From the NCBI RefSeq assembly GCF_002295115.1, contig NZ_NSFV01000025.1, positions 1 to 39,168 of the forward strand: a stretch of DNA of 39,168 nt. Direction: 5' to 3'. Shown here piece after piece: positions 16,083 to 24,196 of this stretch. The notes under the pieces were generated by a model. It searched no databases, was not told where the DNA came from, and was given only the letters and a program-made list of their open reading frames with translations. The number at the start of each line of letters is the position of its first letter. The stretch's first letter is position 1. Both the position numbers and the translations under genes were made by a program. The DNA comes from Mesorhizobium sp. WSM4311. GTDB lineage: Bacteria; Pseudomonadota; Alphaproteobacteria; Rhizobiales; Rhizobiaceae.

Positions 16083-16098
16083 AGCAAGGTTCATGCCG
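16083..16098 (-). promoter_or_regulatory. Sigma-54 promoter candidate for the GT4 operon
   Basis: On the minus strand the sequence CGGCATG-AACC-TTGCT keeps the invariant GG and GC with the exact sigma-54 spacing and the full TTGCT -12 block. It differs from the consensus TGGCACG-N4-TTGCW at two positions of the -24 block. Transcription would start near 16072, about 170 bases before the GT4 start codon. Confidence 0.35.
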
Positions 16099-16247
16099 GG
16101 CTAATATATCCATTCGCGGGCCGACTGACCCCGGCATCGCCTCGTTTCGGTACACATACGTTCGGAAAGTTGACCGATAGTGAAACAACGCCGGCGGCTG
16201 GAACAAATATTTTACAACCCGAATGCGACAATGGCTGGAATCGGGCC

Positions 16248-16263
16248 TGGCAGGCATTTTGCA
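16248..16263 (+). promoter_or_regulatory. Sigma-54 promoter candidate for the DUF1972 GT / GH5 operon
   Basis: TGGCAGG-CATT-TTGCA matches the sigma-54 consensus TGGCACG-N4-TTGCW except for one base, with GG and GC in exact register. The expected start near 16274 leaves a leader of about 56 bases to the ATG at 16330. Confidence 0.5.
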
Positions 16264-16329
16264 GGGCCGGGTTTTGAGACGGGACAGCCCTCCACAGCGG
16301 GTCGGACGGATTTGAAAGCGCCAGCAGCC

Positions 16330-17499
16330 ATGAAACCGGAACAGCCTTCCATCCTGATCCTGGGAACGCGCGGCATCCCCGCGGCCCATGGCGGCTTCGA
16401 GACCTTCGCCGAGAGACTGGCGCTTTTCCTGGTCGCACGGGGCTGGAAGGTCGGCGTCTACTGCCAGGAAGAGGTCGAGCGGGTCGACCAGAGGGTGCGC
16501 CTCGACAGCTGGCGCGGCATCGACCTCATCCACGTCCAGGTCGCCTCGAAAGGCCCGCGCGCGACGCTGGAATTCGACTGGCAATGCGTGCTCGACGCCG
16601 CGCGCCGGCCCGGCGTCTGCCTGGTGCTCGGCTACAATGGCGCGGTCTTCCTGAGCTGGCTCAGGCTGATGCGTCGCAAGGTCATCACCAATATGGACGG
16701 CATCGAGTGGCGCCGCCCCAAATGGGGGCGCGCGGCGCGCACCTGGTTCTGGCTCAATGAGTGGATCGGCGCCTGGGCTTCGCACAGGCTGGTCGCCGAC
16801 CATCCGGTCATTGCCGATCACCTGGCGACGCGCCGGCCGCGCAGCGCCATTTCCACCATCGCCTATGGCGCCGATCCGGTGACATCGGCACCCGAGGCGC
16901 CGGTGCGCGCGCTCGGCCTCGAGCCCGGAAAATACCTGATCTCGATCGCGCGGATCGAGCCCGACAACAGCATCCTGCCGATCGTCGAAGCCTTCTGCAG
17001 CCGCAAGCGCGACATGAAGCTGGTGGTGCTGGGCACGCTGTCCGACCAGATCCCCTATCATGTCGCGGTCCGCAAGGCGGCGAACGCCTCCGTGGTCCTG
17101 CCCGGCGCCATCTACGATCAGGCGGCGGTGAAGGCGCTGCGATACCATGCGCGCGCCTATATGCATGGCCACACGGTCGGCGGCACCAACCCGTCGCTGG
17201 TCGAGGCGCTGGCCGCCGGCAACATGGTGATCGCGCACGACAATCCCTACAACAGATGGGTCGCCGGAGCCGCCGCCATCTATTTCACCGACACGCAAAG
17301 CTGCGCCGAGCGGATGCAGCAGGCGATGGAGGACGACGCGCTGGTCAAGGCCTGCGGCGAGGCCGCCAGGACACGCGCCCGCGAAGCGTTCCGCTGGGAG
17401 GATGTGTTGCTGGCCTACGAGAATGAGGCCTACCGGCTTCTCGGCGTGAGCGCCGCGAGAACGGCCGCGATCGACCGCCCCTCGCCCGGCGCGGTATGA
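16330..17499 (+). CDS. DUF1972-type glycosyltransferase (rhamnosyltransferase-like)
   Basis: A 389-residue GT-B enzyme. The first ~180 residues are the DUF1972 domain: SILILGTRGIPAAHGGFETF is its signature, followed by GVYCQEEVE, VCLVLGYNGAVF and NMDGIEWRRPKWGR. The second half is a GT4-like nucleotide-sugar domain with ISIARIEPDNSILPIVEAF and GTNPSLVEALAAGNMVIAHD. Characterised members of this type add rhamnose or related deoxysugars, but the sugar here is unknown. The ATG at 16330 fits the family start; upstream in-frame ATGs at 16180 and 16210 give a low-conservation extension. Its stop overlaps the GH5 gene start by 4 bases. Confidence 0.85.
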   Translation: MKPEQPSILILGTRGIPAAHGGFETFAERLALFLVARGWKVGVYCQEEVERVDQRVRLDSWRGIDLIHVQVASKGPRATLEFDWQCVLDAARRPGVCLVLGYNGAVFLSWLRLMRRKVITNMDGIEWRRPKWGRAARTWFWLNEWIGAWASHRLVADHPVIADHLATRRPRSAISTIAYGADPVTSAPEAPVRALGLEPGKYLISIARIEPDNSILPIVEAFCSRKRDMKLVVLGTLSDQIPYHVAVRKAANASVVLPGAIYDQAAVKALRYHARAYMHGHTVGGTNPSLVEALAAGNMVIAHDNPYNRWVAGAAAIYFTDTQSCAERMQQAMEDDALVKACGEAARTRAREAFRWEDVLLAYENEAYRLLGVSAARTAAIDRPSPGAV

Positions 17500-18770
17500 C
17501 GGGCTGGTCGCGCCGGCGGCTTCTCACCACCGCGCTGTCGACGGCGCTGGTGCCTGCCGCTGCATCGCTGGCGCCACTTTCCGCCTCGTCCGCCCTTGCC
17601 GCCAACGGCGCATGGCGTTTCCGCCGTGGCGTCAACGCCTGGCCCTGGTTCTCGCTGACACGCGAATTTCCCGCGCCGCGCACCGATTATGACTGGCCGC
17701 CCTTCCAGTCGCAGCGGCCGGTGCCGACCCCGGACGACCTTGGTCGGCTACGCCAAACCGGGCTCGATTTCATCCGCCTGCCGGTCGATCCCGGCCCGTT
17801 CCTGGCCGCCGACACCGCCACGCGCGGCAAGCTGCTGGACATGCTGGATGCTGCCGTCGCCGCCACGCTCGACGCCGGTCTCGGCATCATCGTCAACGTC
17901 CAGGCCAATGGCGCCACCCATTACTGGAATCCCGACCGCATGCTCTCCAGCACCCAGGCTCCGGCCTTCGACCTCTACCGGGCGCTGGTCGGCGAGCTTG
18001 CCGGCAGGCTGGCGCGCTTCACCCCAGGCATGGTGGCGCTGGAGCCGGTCAACGAACCGGCGCAATCCTGCGATTCCAACGTCTGGTCGCAGGTCCAGTC
18101 AGCCCTGCTGACAGCGGCCAGGGCGTCGTCCCGCACCTTGCCGCTGGTCGTCACCGGCGGCTGCGGCTCGATGGTGAGCGGGCTGGCGGCACTCGATCCG
18201 GCGCCGCTGGCATCCTTCGAGCCGATCCTGTTCACCTTCCACTTCTACGAGCCCTATCTGTTCAGCCACCAGGGCGCCCCCTGGATGCGCGAGCCGGTCT
18301 ACCGTTCGCTGAACAATGTGCCGTGGCCGGCCTCCGCCGGTTCGCTCGAACAGACGCTCGCCTCCGTCAGGGCGCGCATGGCGCAGGATGCCGAGACCCC
18401 GGAAGCGGACAAGCAGGCCGCCTATGCCGAAACCGAGCGCGTGCTGAAAGTCTATTTCGACGCCCGGCCCGACCGCTGGTTCATCGACAAATATCTCGGC
18501 CAGGCGCGCGACTGGGCCGACAGGAACAGCATCGCCCCGGAGCGCGTCATCATGGGCGAATTCGGCGCCCTGCGCACCGACGCCCGCTACACCGCCGCCC
18601 CCAACCCCGACCGCGCCCGCTACATTTCCGACGTCCGCCAGAGCGCCGAGGCGGCCGGCTTCCCCTGGGCCTTCTGGGACCTCTTCGACGGCATGGGCAT
18701 GATGGACGACACCACGCGGGCGCTGGATCCGGCGATGGTCGAGGCGCTTGGGTTGAGGATGCCGGGGTAG
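17496..18770 (+). CDS. GH5-family glycoside hydrolase, exported (endoglucanase-like)
   Basis: A 424-residue secreted hydrolase. The N-terminus has a twin-arginine-like signal (SRRRLLTTALSTALVP, cleavage probably near residue 35 after SSALA). The catalytic domain shows GH5 features: RGVNAWPWFS, an FIRLPVDPG strand, the acid/base glutamate near E187 in EPVNEPAQ, FTFHFYEP with the His/Tyr pair near 249-251, and the nucleophile near E355 in MGEFGALR. Such periplasmic glycanases in exopolysaccharide loci usually cut or edit the polymer during export. ATGA overlap with the glycosyltransferase gene implies coupled translation. Polymer specificity is unknown. Confidence 0.87.
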   Translation: MTGWSRRRLLTTALSTALVPAAASLAPLSASSALAANGAWRFRRGVNAWPWFSLTREFPAPRTDYDWPPFQSQRPVPTPDDLGRLRQTGLDFIRLPVDPGPFLAADTATRGKLLDMLDAAVAATLDAGLGIIVNVQANGATHYWNPDRMLSSTQAPAFDLYRALVGELAGRLARFTPGMVALEPVNEPAQSCDSNVWSQVQSALLTAARASSRTLPLVVTGGCGSMVSGLAALDPAPLASFEPILFTFHFYEPYLFSHQGAPWMREPVYRSLNNVPWPASAGSLEQTLASVRARMAQDAETPEADKQAAYAETERVLKVYFDARPDRWFIDKYLGQARDWADRNSIAPERVIMGEFGALRTDARYTAAPNPDRARYISDVRQSAEAAGFPWAFWDLFDGMGMMDDTTRALDPAMVEALGLRMPG

Positions 18771-18815
18771 ACATCACGTTCTACACAGGCAATCGTCGCG
18801 TTCTGTCGTACAGCG

Positions 18816-20141
18816 CTACCTTGGCGCCCTTCGCGGCATCACCGCCGGCCGGTACAGCACCAGCGCGATCACCACGAATTTGGTCATCAGCGTCGTCTTC
18901 GACGCCAGGCTTTCGGAGGTGTTGAGCAGGATCAGCCAGCCCAGCATCAGCAGCCAGATGCCGGCATGGCAGCGGCGCGCCACTTCGTGCATGAACAGCG
19001 CGAAGCCGACAAACAACAGCAAGGTGAAGAAGGCGCCCTGATAGAGGACCATGCGGATGACCGGGTTCTCGATGCCCTGTTCGAGGCCGCTGATGCGGCG
19101 CAGGCTTTCGATGAGGTCGATATCCGGCCCCACGATCAGGTCGCGCAGTTCGAAATGTTTGAACAGTTCGAACATCTCGACCCGGGCATTGGCGCTGCCG
19201 GAGTCCGATACGAAGCGCTCGAGCAGCGCATCGAAAAAGCCGTATGCCGCCGCGACCGCGATGACCACCGGCACCAGCGCGGCAAGGATCAGGCCGAGCG
19301 CCGCGCCAAGCAGGTTGACGCGCCCCGAGCGCAAGCCGCGCAGCCCCTGGATGAGCAGGTAGCAGCCGCCGAGCACGATGGTCAGCACCATCGCGGAGCG
19401 GCCGCCAAAGGCGACGAGGGCCGCAAATTGCAGGCCGATCAGTCCGAGCCGCAGCGGCATGGACAGGGATCTCGAACCGGAGAGCAGCGCCAGCACATAG
19501 ATCGAGGTGACCGTGGCATTGGACAGCGGATGACCCTGAAGCGCCGTCGAGCGCAGGTCGCTCATGAACACCTCGCCGTCGAGGCGATAGGGGAAGAGCA
19601 GCGTCTTGGTGGCGAACTCGAACAGAGCGAGCAGCGCGTTCACGGTCATGATGGCGTGAACGACGGTCTGCATCCGAGCAAATGTCTTCTCGTCGTCCTC
19701 GGCCAGCATCATCACCAGCAGCGCCGGCGCCACGAAAGTGTCGATCATGCCGGCCATGCCGGGGCGCTGCCTGACGACGACAACCACCAAAAGCACGATC
19801 GAGATGACCGCCATCAGCGTGCTGGCCGGCCGCCGGTCGGCGACCGCCACCATATAGCCGACCGGGTTGCCGAAGGTGCAGGCGCGCCAGGCAAACACCA
19901 GCACGAGCAGATAGGTCGACGGATGGATCTTGGTCGCCGGGTTGCCGGTCAGGCCATCGTAATTGTAGCCCACCAGCCACAGCATGCCGCCGGAGATGGC
20001 GAACAGCAACGCCACCGTCATGACCAGGCCGAAGCGCGTCACCCAGTCGACGGTATCGCCGGCGCGGGCGGGGGCTTGGCCCGAACCGGCCCAGCCGACT
20101 GCCGGGTTGGCCGTCCGGGTGGCGGTCCCGGTCGCGGCCAT
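18816..20141 (-). CDS. Wzy/VpsF-like polysaccharide polymerase (membrane)
   Basis: A 441-residue integral membrane protein with roughly 10-11 hydrophobic helices, for example LVMTVALLFAISGGMLWLVG and LNLLGAALGLILAALVPVV-type stretches, and a long periplasmic-looking loop around residues 310-370 (RFVSDSGSANARVEMFELFK, then LRDLIVGPDIDL). The arrangement resembles O-antigen ligase/Wzy and the VpsF family, which polymerise repeat units at the periplasmic face. Its ATG lies one base after the stop of the Wzz/Wzc-like gene, so chain-length control and polymerisation are made from one message. It converges on the GH5 gene. Confidence 0.75.
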   Translation of the reverse strand: MAATGTATRTANPAVGWAGSGQAPARAGDTVDWVTRFGLVMTVALLFAISGGMLWLVGYNYDGLTGNPATKIHPSTYLLVLVFAWRACTFGNPVGYMVAVADRRPASTLMAVISIVLLVVVVVRQRPGMAGMIDTFVAPALLVMMLAEDDEKTFARMQTVVHAIMTVNALLALFEFATKTLLFPYRLDGEVFMSDLRSTALQGHPLSNATVTSIYVLALLSGSRSLSMPLRLGLIGLQFAALVAFGGRSAMVLTIVLGGCYLLIQGLRGLRSGRVNLLGAALGLILAALVPVVIAVAAAYGFFDALLERFVSDSGSANARVEMFELFKHFELRDLIVGPDIDLIESLRRISGLEQGIENPVIRMVLYQGAFFTLLLFVGFALFMHEVARRCHAGIWLLMLGWLILLNTSESLASKTTLMTKFVVIALVLYRPAVMPRRAPR

Positions 20142-20142
20142 G

Positions 20143-22308
20143 TCAGGCCGCCTCGTCGACCAGCAAGGCGCCGGTCGGCAGCCGTCCCATGACGGAAATG
20201 GCCTGCGAGGCCGCCGTGACGTCGCGCATCGGTGTCGAGTTCAGCGTCGCGACCATCACGATCTCGTCGACCATGGCGACCAGCGGCGAGGCGTTGAGAT
20301 TGTCGGCCAGCGCGCCGCCGTCGACGACGACGAGGTCGAAGTTGCGGCCCGCCTGGGCCAGCATGTGCTGCGTGAAATACACGCCCTGCGCCTCGGAGAA
20401 GACGGCCTTTTGCCGGCCCCTGCCCAGCACCGCGACATTGCTGCCCGGGATGTGCTGGCTGAGTGCTTCGAAGGCATATTCGCCGCGCAGCACGTCGAGC
20501 AGGCCGGGCTGCTGCTCCTTCTTGCCGCTGCCGGTATTGGTGTCGATTAACAGGACGCGGCTGCCCCTGGCGGCCGCGGCATTGGCGAGCAGCCGCGCCA
20601 CCCGGCCGCGATGCGCGGCGTCTTCCGGCGGCGACGTCAGCAGGATGGACGGCACCAGCGGCCAGTTCGGCGGGCGCCGACTGGAGGCGAACAGCCGCCT
20701 CAGCGCCAGGCCCGCGACCGCATCCGTCTTCTGGCCGGCCGCGGCGGCGGCGCCGCCGAAAGGCCACCAGCGGCGGCCACTGCCCGCCTTTGCCGGCAGC
20801 ACGCCGAACACCGGCGCGTCGATGGCCGATTGCATCTGCGCGCTGGAAAGCACGGTCGGCGAGGAATATTCCGCGATCAGCGCCAGCGCGGTGCCCAGCC
20901 CCAGCCCGCCGAAGAGGGCGCCGAGAACCAGCAGCGGCAAGGGCGGCCAGCTCTTCTTCAAGGCGGGCATGGCGTTGGAGATGATGCGCGCATTGGTGCT
21001 GTCGACATTGATCTGCTCGCGCGTTTCCTGCGCCCGCTGCAGATAGGTGGCGTAGACCGAGCGCACCGCCTCGAGGTCGCGCTGCAATTCGCGCAGCTTG
21101 ACCGAGGCCTGGTCGGTGTCGAGCGACTTGCTCTTCATGCCGGCGACCTTGGCCTCCAGTGCCTGCTGGTTGGCCAGCGCCCGCTCGTAGTCGGTTTCGG
21201 CGGCAGCGCTGATGCGGCCGAGTTCGCGCGCGATGAGGGCGCGCGTGTCGCGCAGCTGCTGCTGGGCGGCGATCATCGAGGGGTGGCGCGGCCCAAGTTC
21301 AGTGCCGAGCTGCGAGACCTGGTCGACAAGCGTCGCCTCCTGCGCCCGCAGGCTCGAGATGACCGACGAGCGCATGGCTTCCGAAGTGGCGTCCGGCGCA
21401 CCGCCGGAGCGGCGCAACTGGTCGACCTGCGCCTTCAGCGCCGCGGTGCGGCTCTGCGCCGCCGAAAGCTGCGTGTTGATCTCGGTCAGTTCCTGGTCGC
21501 TGACCAGATTGCCCGCCGCCATCACCATGTTGTGGGCGGATTTGTAGGCCTCGACGGCGTTCTCGGCCTGCTGCACGCGCTTGCGCTGCTCCTCCAGCCG
21601 CGCGGTGATGGAATCGGAAGCGTCCGTGGCCATCTTCGCGCGCGCGCTCGCCTGGTCGGCCAGGTAGGCCTGCGCGATGGCGTTGGCGAGCTTCGCCGCC
21701 TTGTCGGCGCTCTTGGCGGTGACGATCACGTCGAGCACCAGCACCTTGTCGGCACGCTTCACCGCCAGCCGCCGGCGCAGCGCGTCGAGCGTCTTGCCCG
21801 TACTGTCGGTTTCGGCCGACCCCGAGCCCAGCACGCCGCCGAGCAGGCGGCCCAGCAATCCGCCCTGCCCGTTGAATTCCGGATCCTCGGTCAGGTTGGT
21901 CGCCTCGATGGCCCGCAGCAGCACGCCCGTCGACTGGACGACGCTGACCTGGCTTTCCACCATGGTGATGCCGCCATCGGGCGGAACGCGGCTCGGATTG
22001 ACGTCGTTGGTGACCACCTGCAGGTCTTGCGGATCGATGAGGATTTCCGCCACCGAGCTGTAGAGCGCCGGCGTCATCAATCCATAGACCAGCGCCCCGA
22101 GTGTCAGCAGCGCGGCGGTCAGCAAGATCAGGAAACGGCGGCGCACCAATATGCGCTTCACGTCACCCAGCTCGACGGTCGAGGATGCATAGGGCGCCGT
22201 CGGCACTGGCTCCGGCGCATATTGCATCGCCTCAGGAGCGGGTTGTTGCGGCAACGAGAGCAGGGATGATTGCAAAGGTCGCTCCGACAACACTCCGTGT
22301 GCCTGCAA
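20143..22308 (-). CDS. Wzz/Wzc-like chain-length protein with degenerate kinase domain
   Basis: Up to 721 residues. A Wzz domain with TM1 at ~58-77 (ILLTAALLTLGALVYGL) is followed by a long periplasmic coiled-coil region (~220-440) and TM2 at ~454-480, then a BY-kinase-like ATPase domain (~535-721). The kinase P-loop is not there: where a GxxxGKT/S Walker A is expected, the sequence reads LLTSPPEDAAHRGRVARLLA; the second aspartate of Walker A' is replaced (LLIDTN). Walker B-like FDLVVVDGG remains, and no C-terminal tyrosine cluster is seen. It probably works as a co-polymerase without autokinase activity. The start is uncertain: TTG at 22308 or at 22275 (GGAG before it), or ATG at 22227. Confidence 0.85.
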   Translation of the reverse strand: MQAHGVLSERPLQSSLLSLPQQPAPEAMQYAPEPVPTAPYASSTVELGDVKRILVRRRFLILLTAALLTLGALVYGLMTPALYSSVAEILIDPQDLQVVTNDVNPSRVPPDGGITMVESQVSVVQSTGVLLRAIEATNLTEDPEFNGQGGLLGRLLGGVLGSGSAETDSTGKTLDALRRRLAVKRADKVLVLDVIVTAKSADKAAKLANAIAQAYLADQASARAKMATDASDSITARLEEQRKRVQQAENAVEAYKSAHNMVMAAGNLVSDQELTEINTQLSAAQSRTAALKAQVDQLRRSGGAPDATSEAMRSSVISSLRAQEATLVDQVSQLGTELGPRHPSMIAAQQQLRDTRALIARELGRISAAAETDYERALANQQALEAKVAGMKSKSLDTDQASVKLRELQRDLEAVRSVYATYLQRAQETREQINVDSTNARIISNAMPALKKSWPPLPLLVLGALFGGLGLGTALALIAEYSSPTVLSSAQMQSAIDAPVFGVLPAKAGSGRRWWPFGGAAAAAGQKTDAVAGLALRRLFASSRRPPNWPLVPSILLTSPPEDAAHRGRVARLLANAAAARGSRVLLIDTNTGSGKKEQQPGLLDVLRGEYAFEALSQHIPGSNVAVLGRGRQKAVFSEAQGVYFTQHMLAQAGRNFDLVVVDGGALADNLNASPLVAMVDEIVMVATLNSTPMRDVTAASQAISVMGRLPTGALLVDEAA

Positions 22309-22387
22309 GTGTAAATTGCAGCTTCGACCTAGCTATTCCTCCAACTGTTAAAACACTGTTAATTATGTTGAGAGCTCTTCTGATTTT

Positions 22388-22403
22388 TGGCACGGAGTTT
22401 GCC
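22388..22403 (+). promoter_or_regulatory. Sigma-54 (-24/-12) promoter of the GINT1-like gene
   Basis: TTGGCACG-GAGT-TTGCC agrees with the sigma-54 consensus YTGGCACG-N4-TTGCW at all but the last base, with GG and GC in exact register. Start near 22414, 143 bases before the ATG. Just upstream, ACTGTTAA occurs twice with an 11-bp period (22344-22351 and 22355-22362), which could be part of an activator or repressor site. Confidence 0.7.
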
Positions 22404-22556
22404 TAATAAAGGCACGTGCATGTCGACACGGGCGCTGGTGAGCAGGAGACGGATGGAAATGGGGCAGCAGATCAGTCCAGACCATCCGCGCGGCCATCTC
22501 TCCTGCCCTATTTTCGAACACCGGCCAGACACCGATGAAGATTCTAGGGGTGCGAC

Positions 22557-24083
22557 ATGCAAGTGAGCCTGCGCCTGGACAGCGAATGCGTCCGCGCTTT
22601 TCATCTGCTGCTGGCGCAGCGCCTGGCGGCACTGGCCCAGGTCGAGGTGTCCGTCGATGCCAGGCCGGCCGGAAGCGGCATTCCAGGCAGCGCCGCGGCA
22701 TTGTTCCAGCTTGAGACAGCCATCCATGGCCTGCCGGCGGACGGGCTGGCCAAGCGCCAGCCGCTGTCGGCGCTGGCACCCTATCGGACGCAGCCGCCCG
22801 CCTCTGCCGATCTGGTGATCGACCTCTGCGGCGACGTGAAGCTGGAAGGAACGCGGGTCTGGCGCGTCACCTATGACGGCGCCGCCGGCGAAGCAGCCTT
22901 GCTGGCGCTGATCCTGGACGGACGTACGCCGATTGCCCGCATCGAGGAGAGCGGCGCCACCGTCGCCGAAGGACGCCTGGGCACCGAATATGGCGGCATC
23001 GCGTTGGCCTCTTTCCAGGACATGCTGGCGCGCACCGCAAGCCTGATCCTCGCGGCAATGCCCCCCTCGGCAGTGAATGGTGCGGCGCGGGCCGCCCTGC
23101 CGGTGCTGCCCGAACCGGCGCAGGCCGGTGGCCCGCCACCGATACCCTCCACCACCAAGCTCGGCATCAGGGCGGGCAAGGCGCTGGCGCGGCGCATCGT
23201 CCAGAAGATCTACCATCTCTGCTACAACGCCCCCCACTGGAAGGTCGGCTGGCGCGAGACCAAGGGGCAGGATCTGTTCGATCTGCGCGCGCATCCGGCA
23301 ACCGGCTGGCAGGTGCTGCCCGACGACGGCAGCCGCTTCTACGCCGATCCGTTCCCGATCCTGTACCAGGGACAAGTGACCCTGTTCGTCGAGGACTATA
23401 TCCATCGTCTCGGCCGGGCCATCATCTCCGCCGTGCCGTTCGGTCCGTCGGGGCCGATCGGGCATCCCGAGCCTGTGCTCGACCTGCCCTACCACCTCTC
23501 CTACCCCTTCGTCTTCGAGCGCGACGGCGAGGTCTGGATGGTGCCGGAAAGCTGCGCAAACCGCACCGTCGATCTCTACCGCGCCACCGCCTTTCCCGGC
23601 GGATGGGTCAAGGAAGCGACGCTCTTGTCCGACGTCATCGCCAGCGACGCCACTCTGGTCGAGCATGGCGGGCGCTGGTGGCTGTTCGCCACTGTCCGGG
23701 ACGGCGGCGGCGGCGCCTTCTCCGATGCGCTGCATCTGTGGTCGGCGCCCGACTTCCGCGGCCCCTGGACACCACATCCCAAAAACCCCGTGCTGGTCGA
23801 CATCGCCTCGGCGCGGCCGGCCGGCCGCATGGTCAGGCGCGGCAACGACCTGCTGCGTCCGGTGCAGGATTGCCGCAGGAGCTACGGCGCCGCCCTTGGC
23901 ATCGCACGCGTCGCTCACCTTGATTTGAACGGCATGGAGCAAGTCGTCGAGACCATCTTAACTCCTGGCGCGCTATGGAATGGGCGCAAGCTGCACACGC
24001 TCAACGAGGCGGGCGGCCTGGAGTTCATCGATGGCTCGGCGATCGCGCCGCGCTGGAAACAGAAGCGTTCGCCGTTAACGTAA
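22557..24083 (+). CDS. GINT1-like glycosyltransferase-related protein (propeller domain)
   Basis: A 508-residue cytoplasmic protein in two parts. Residues ~1-195 resemble a worn formyltransferase/Rossmann-type domain (MQVSLRLDSECVRAFHLLLA, ADLVIDLCGDV). Residues ~215-490 match the propeller domain named after plant glucosamine inositolphosphorylceramide transferase 1: SRFYADPFPILYQGQVTLFV, FVFERDGEVWMVPESCANRT, ASDATLVEHGGRWWLFATVR, and SARPAGRMVRRGNDLLRPVQ. Bacterial homologues occur in polysaccharide loci, and their activity is unproven; transfer or recognition of a sugar is a guess. The ATG at 22557 has AGGGG about 7 bases upstream. It stands under a sigma-54 promoter and is divergent from the Wzz/Wzc-like gene. 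Confidence 0.7.
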   Translation: MQVSLRLDSECVRAFHLLLAQRLAALAQVEVSVDARPAGSGIPGSAAALFQLETAIHGLPADGLAKRQPLSALAPYRTQPPASADLVIDLCGDVKLEGTRVWRVTYDGAAGEAALLALILDGRTPIARIEESGATVAEGRLGTEYGGIALASFQDMLARTASLILAAMPPSAVNGAARAALPVLPEPAQAGGPPPIPSTTKLGIRAGKALARRIVQKIYHLCYNAPHWKVGWRETKGQDLFDLRAHPATGWQVLPDDGSRFYADPFPILYQGQVTLFVEDYIHRLGRAIISAVPFGPSGPIGHPEPVLDLPYHLSYPFVFERDGEVWMVPESCANRTVDLYRATAFPGGWVKEATLLSDVIASDATLVEHGGRWWLFATVRDGGGGAFSDALHLWSAPDFRGPWTPHPKNPVLVDIASARPAGRMVRRGNDLLRPVQDCRRSYGAALGIARVAHLDLNGMEQVVETILTPGALWNGRKLHTLNEAGGLEFIDGSAIAPRWKQKRSPLT

Positions 24084-24095
24084 ACAATCGTTACT

Positions 24096-24114
24096 ACCAG
24101 CCACCCGCGCTGGT
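24096..24114 (+). terminator. Small hairpin after the GINT1-like gene
   Basis: ACCAGC (24096-24101) and GCTGGT (24109-24114) form a 6-bp stem with a 7-base loop 12 bases after the stop codon. No real T-tract follows, so it may be a weak terminator or simply a stem in the leader of the next gene. Confidence 0.3.
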
Positions 24115-24196
24115 TGCTTGAGGTTGATATGGGGCCGGAAGATATTTCCACTGCGGACTATGACAGGCGCTAGATGACCAGCAGAAAGGCAAAGAC

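Larger units (their letters stand above)
15904..16329. other. Divergent control region of the exopolysaccharide locus
   Basis: These 426 bases separate the GT4 operon (minus) from the DUF1972/GH5 operon (plus). No credible protein is encoded. It is AT-richer than its surroundings in places (AATATTTTACAAC near 16207-16219). It carries one sigma-54-like site on each strand, listed separately. Confidence 0.5.

Noticed and set aside
20611..22269. A 552-codon plus-strand open frame opposite the Wzz/Wzc-like gene
   Set aside because: Arg/Gly/His-rich shadow of the minus-strand coding sequence.
22271..22286. Possible minus-strand sigma-54 site for the Wzz/Wzc-like gene
   Set aside because: GG and GC spacing fit, but three of the -24 block bases are wrong and it would lie inside the longest reading of the gene.
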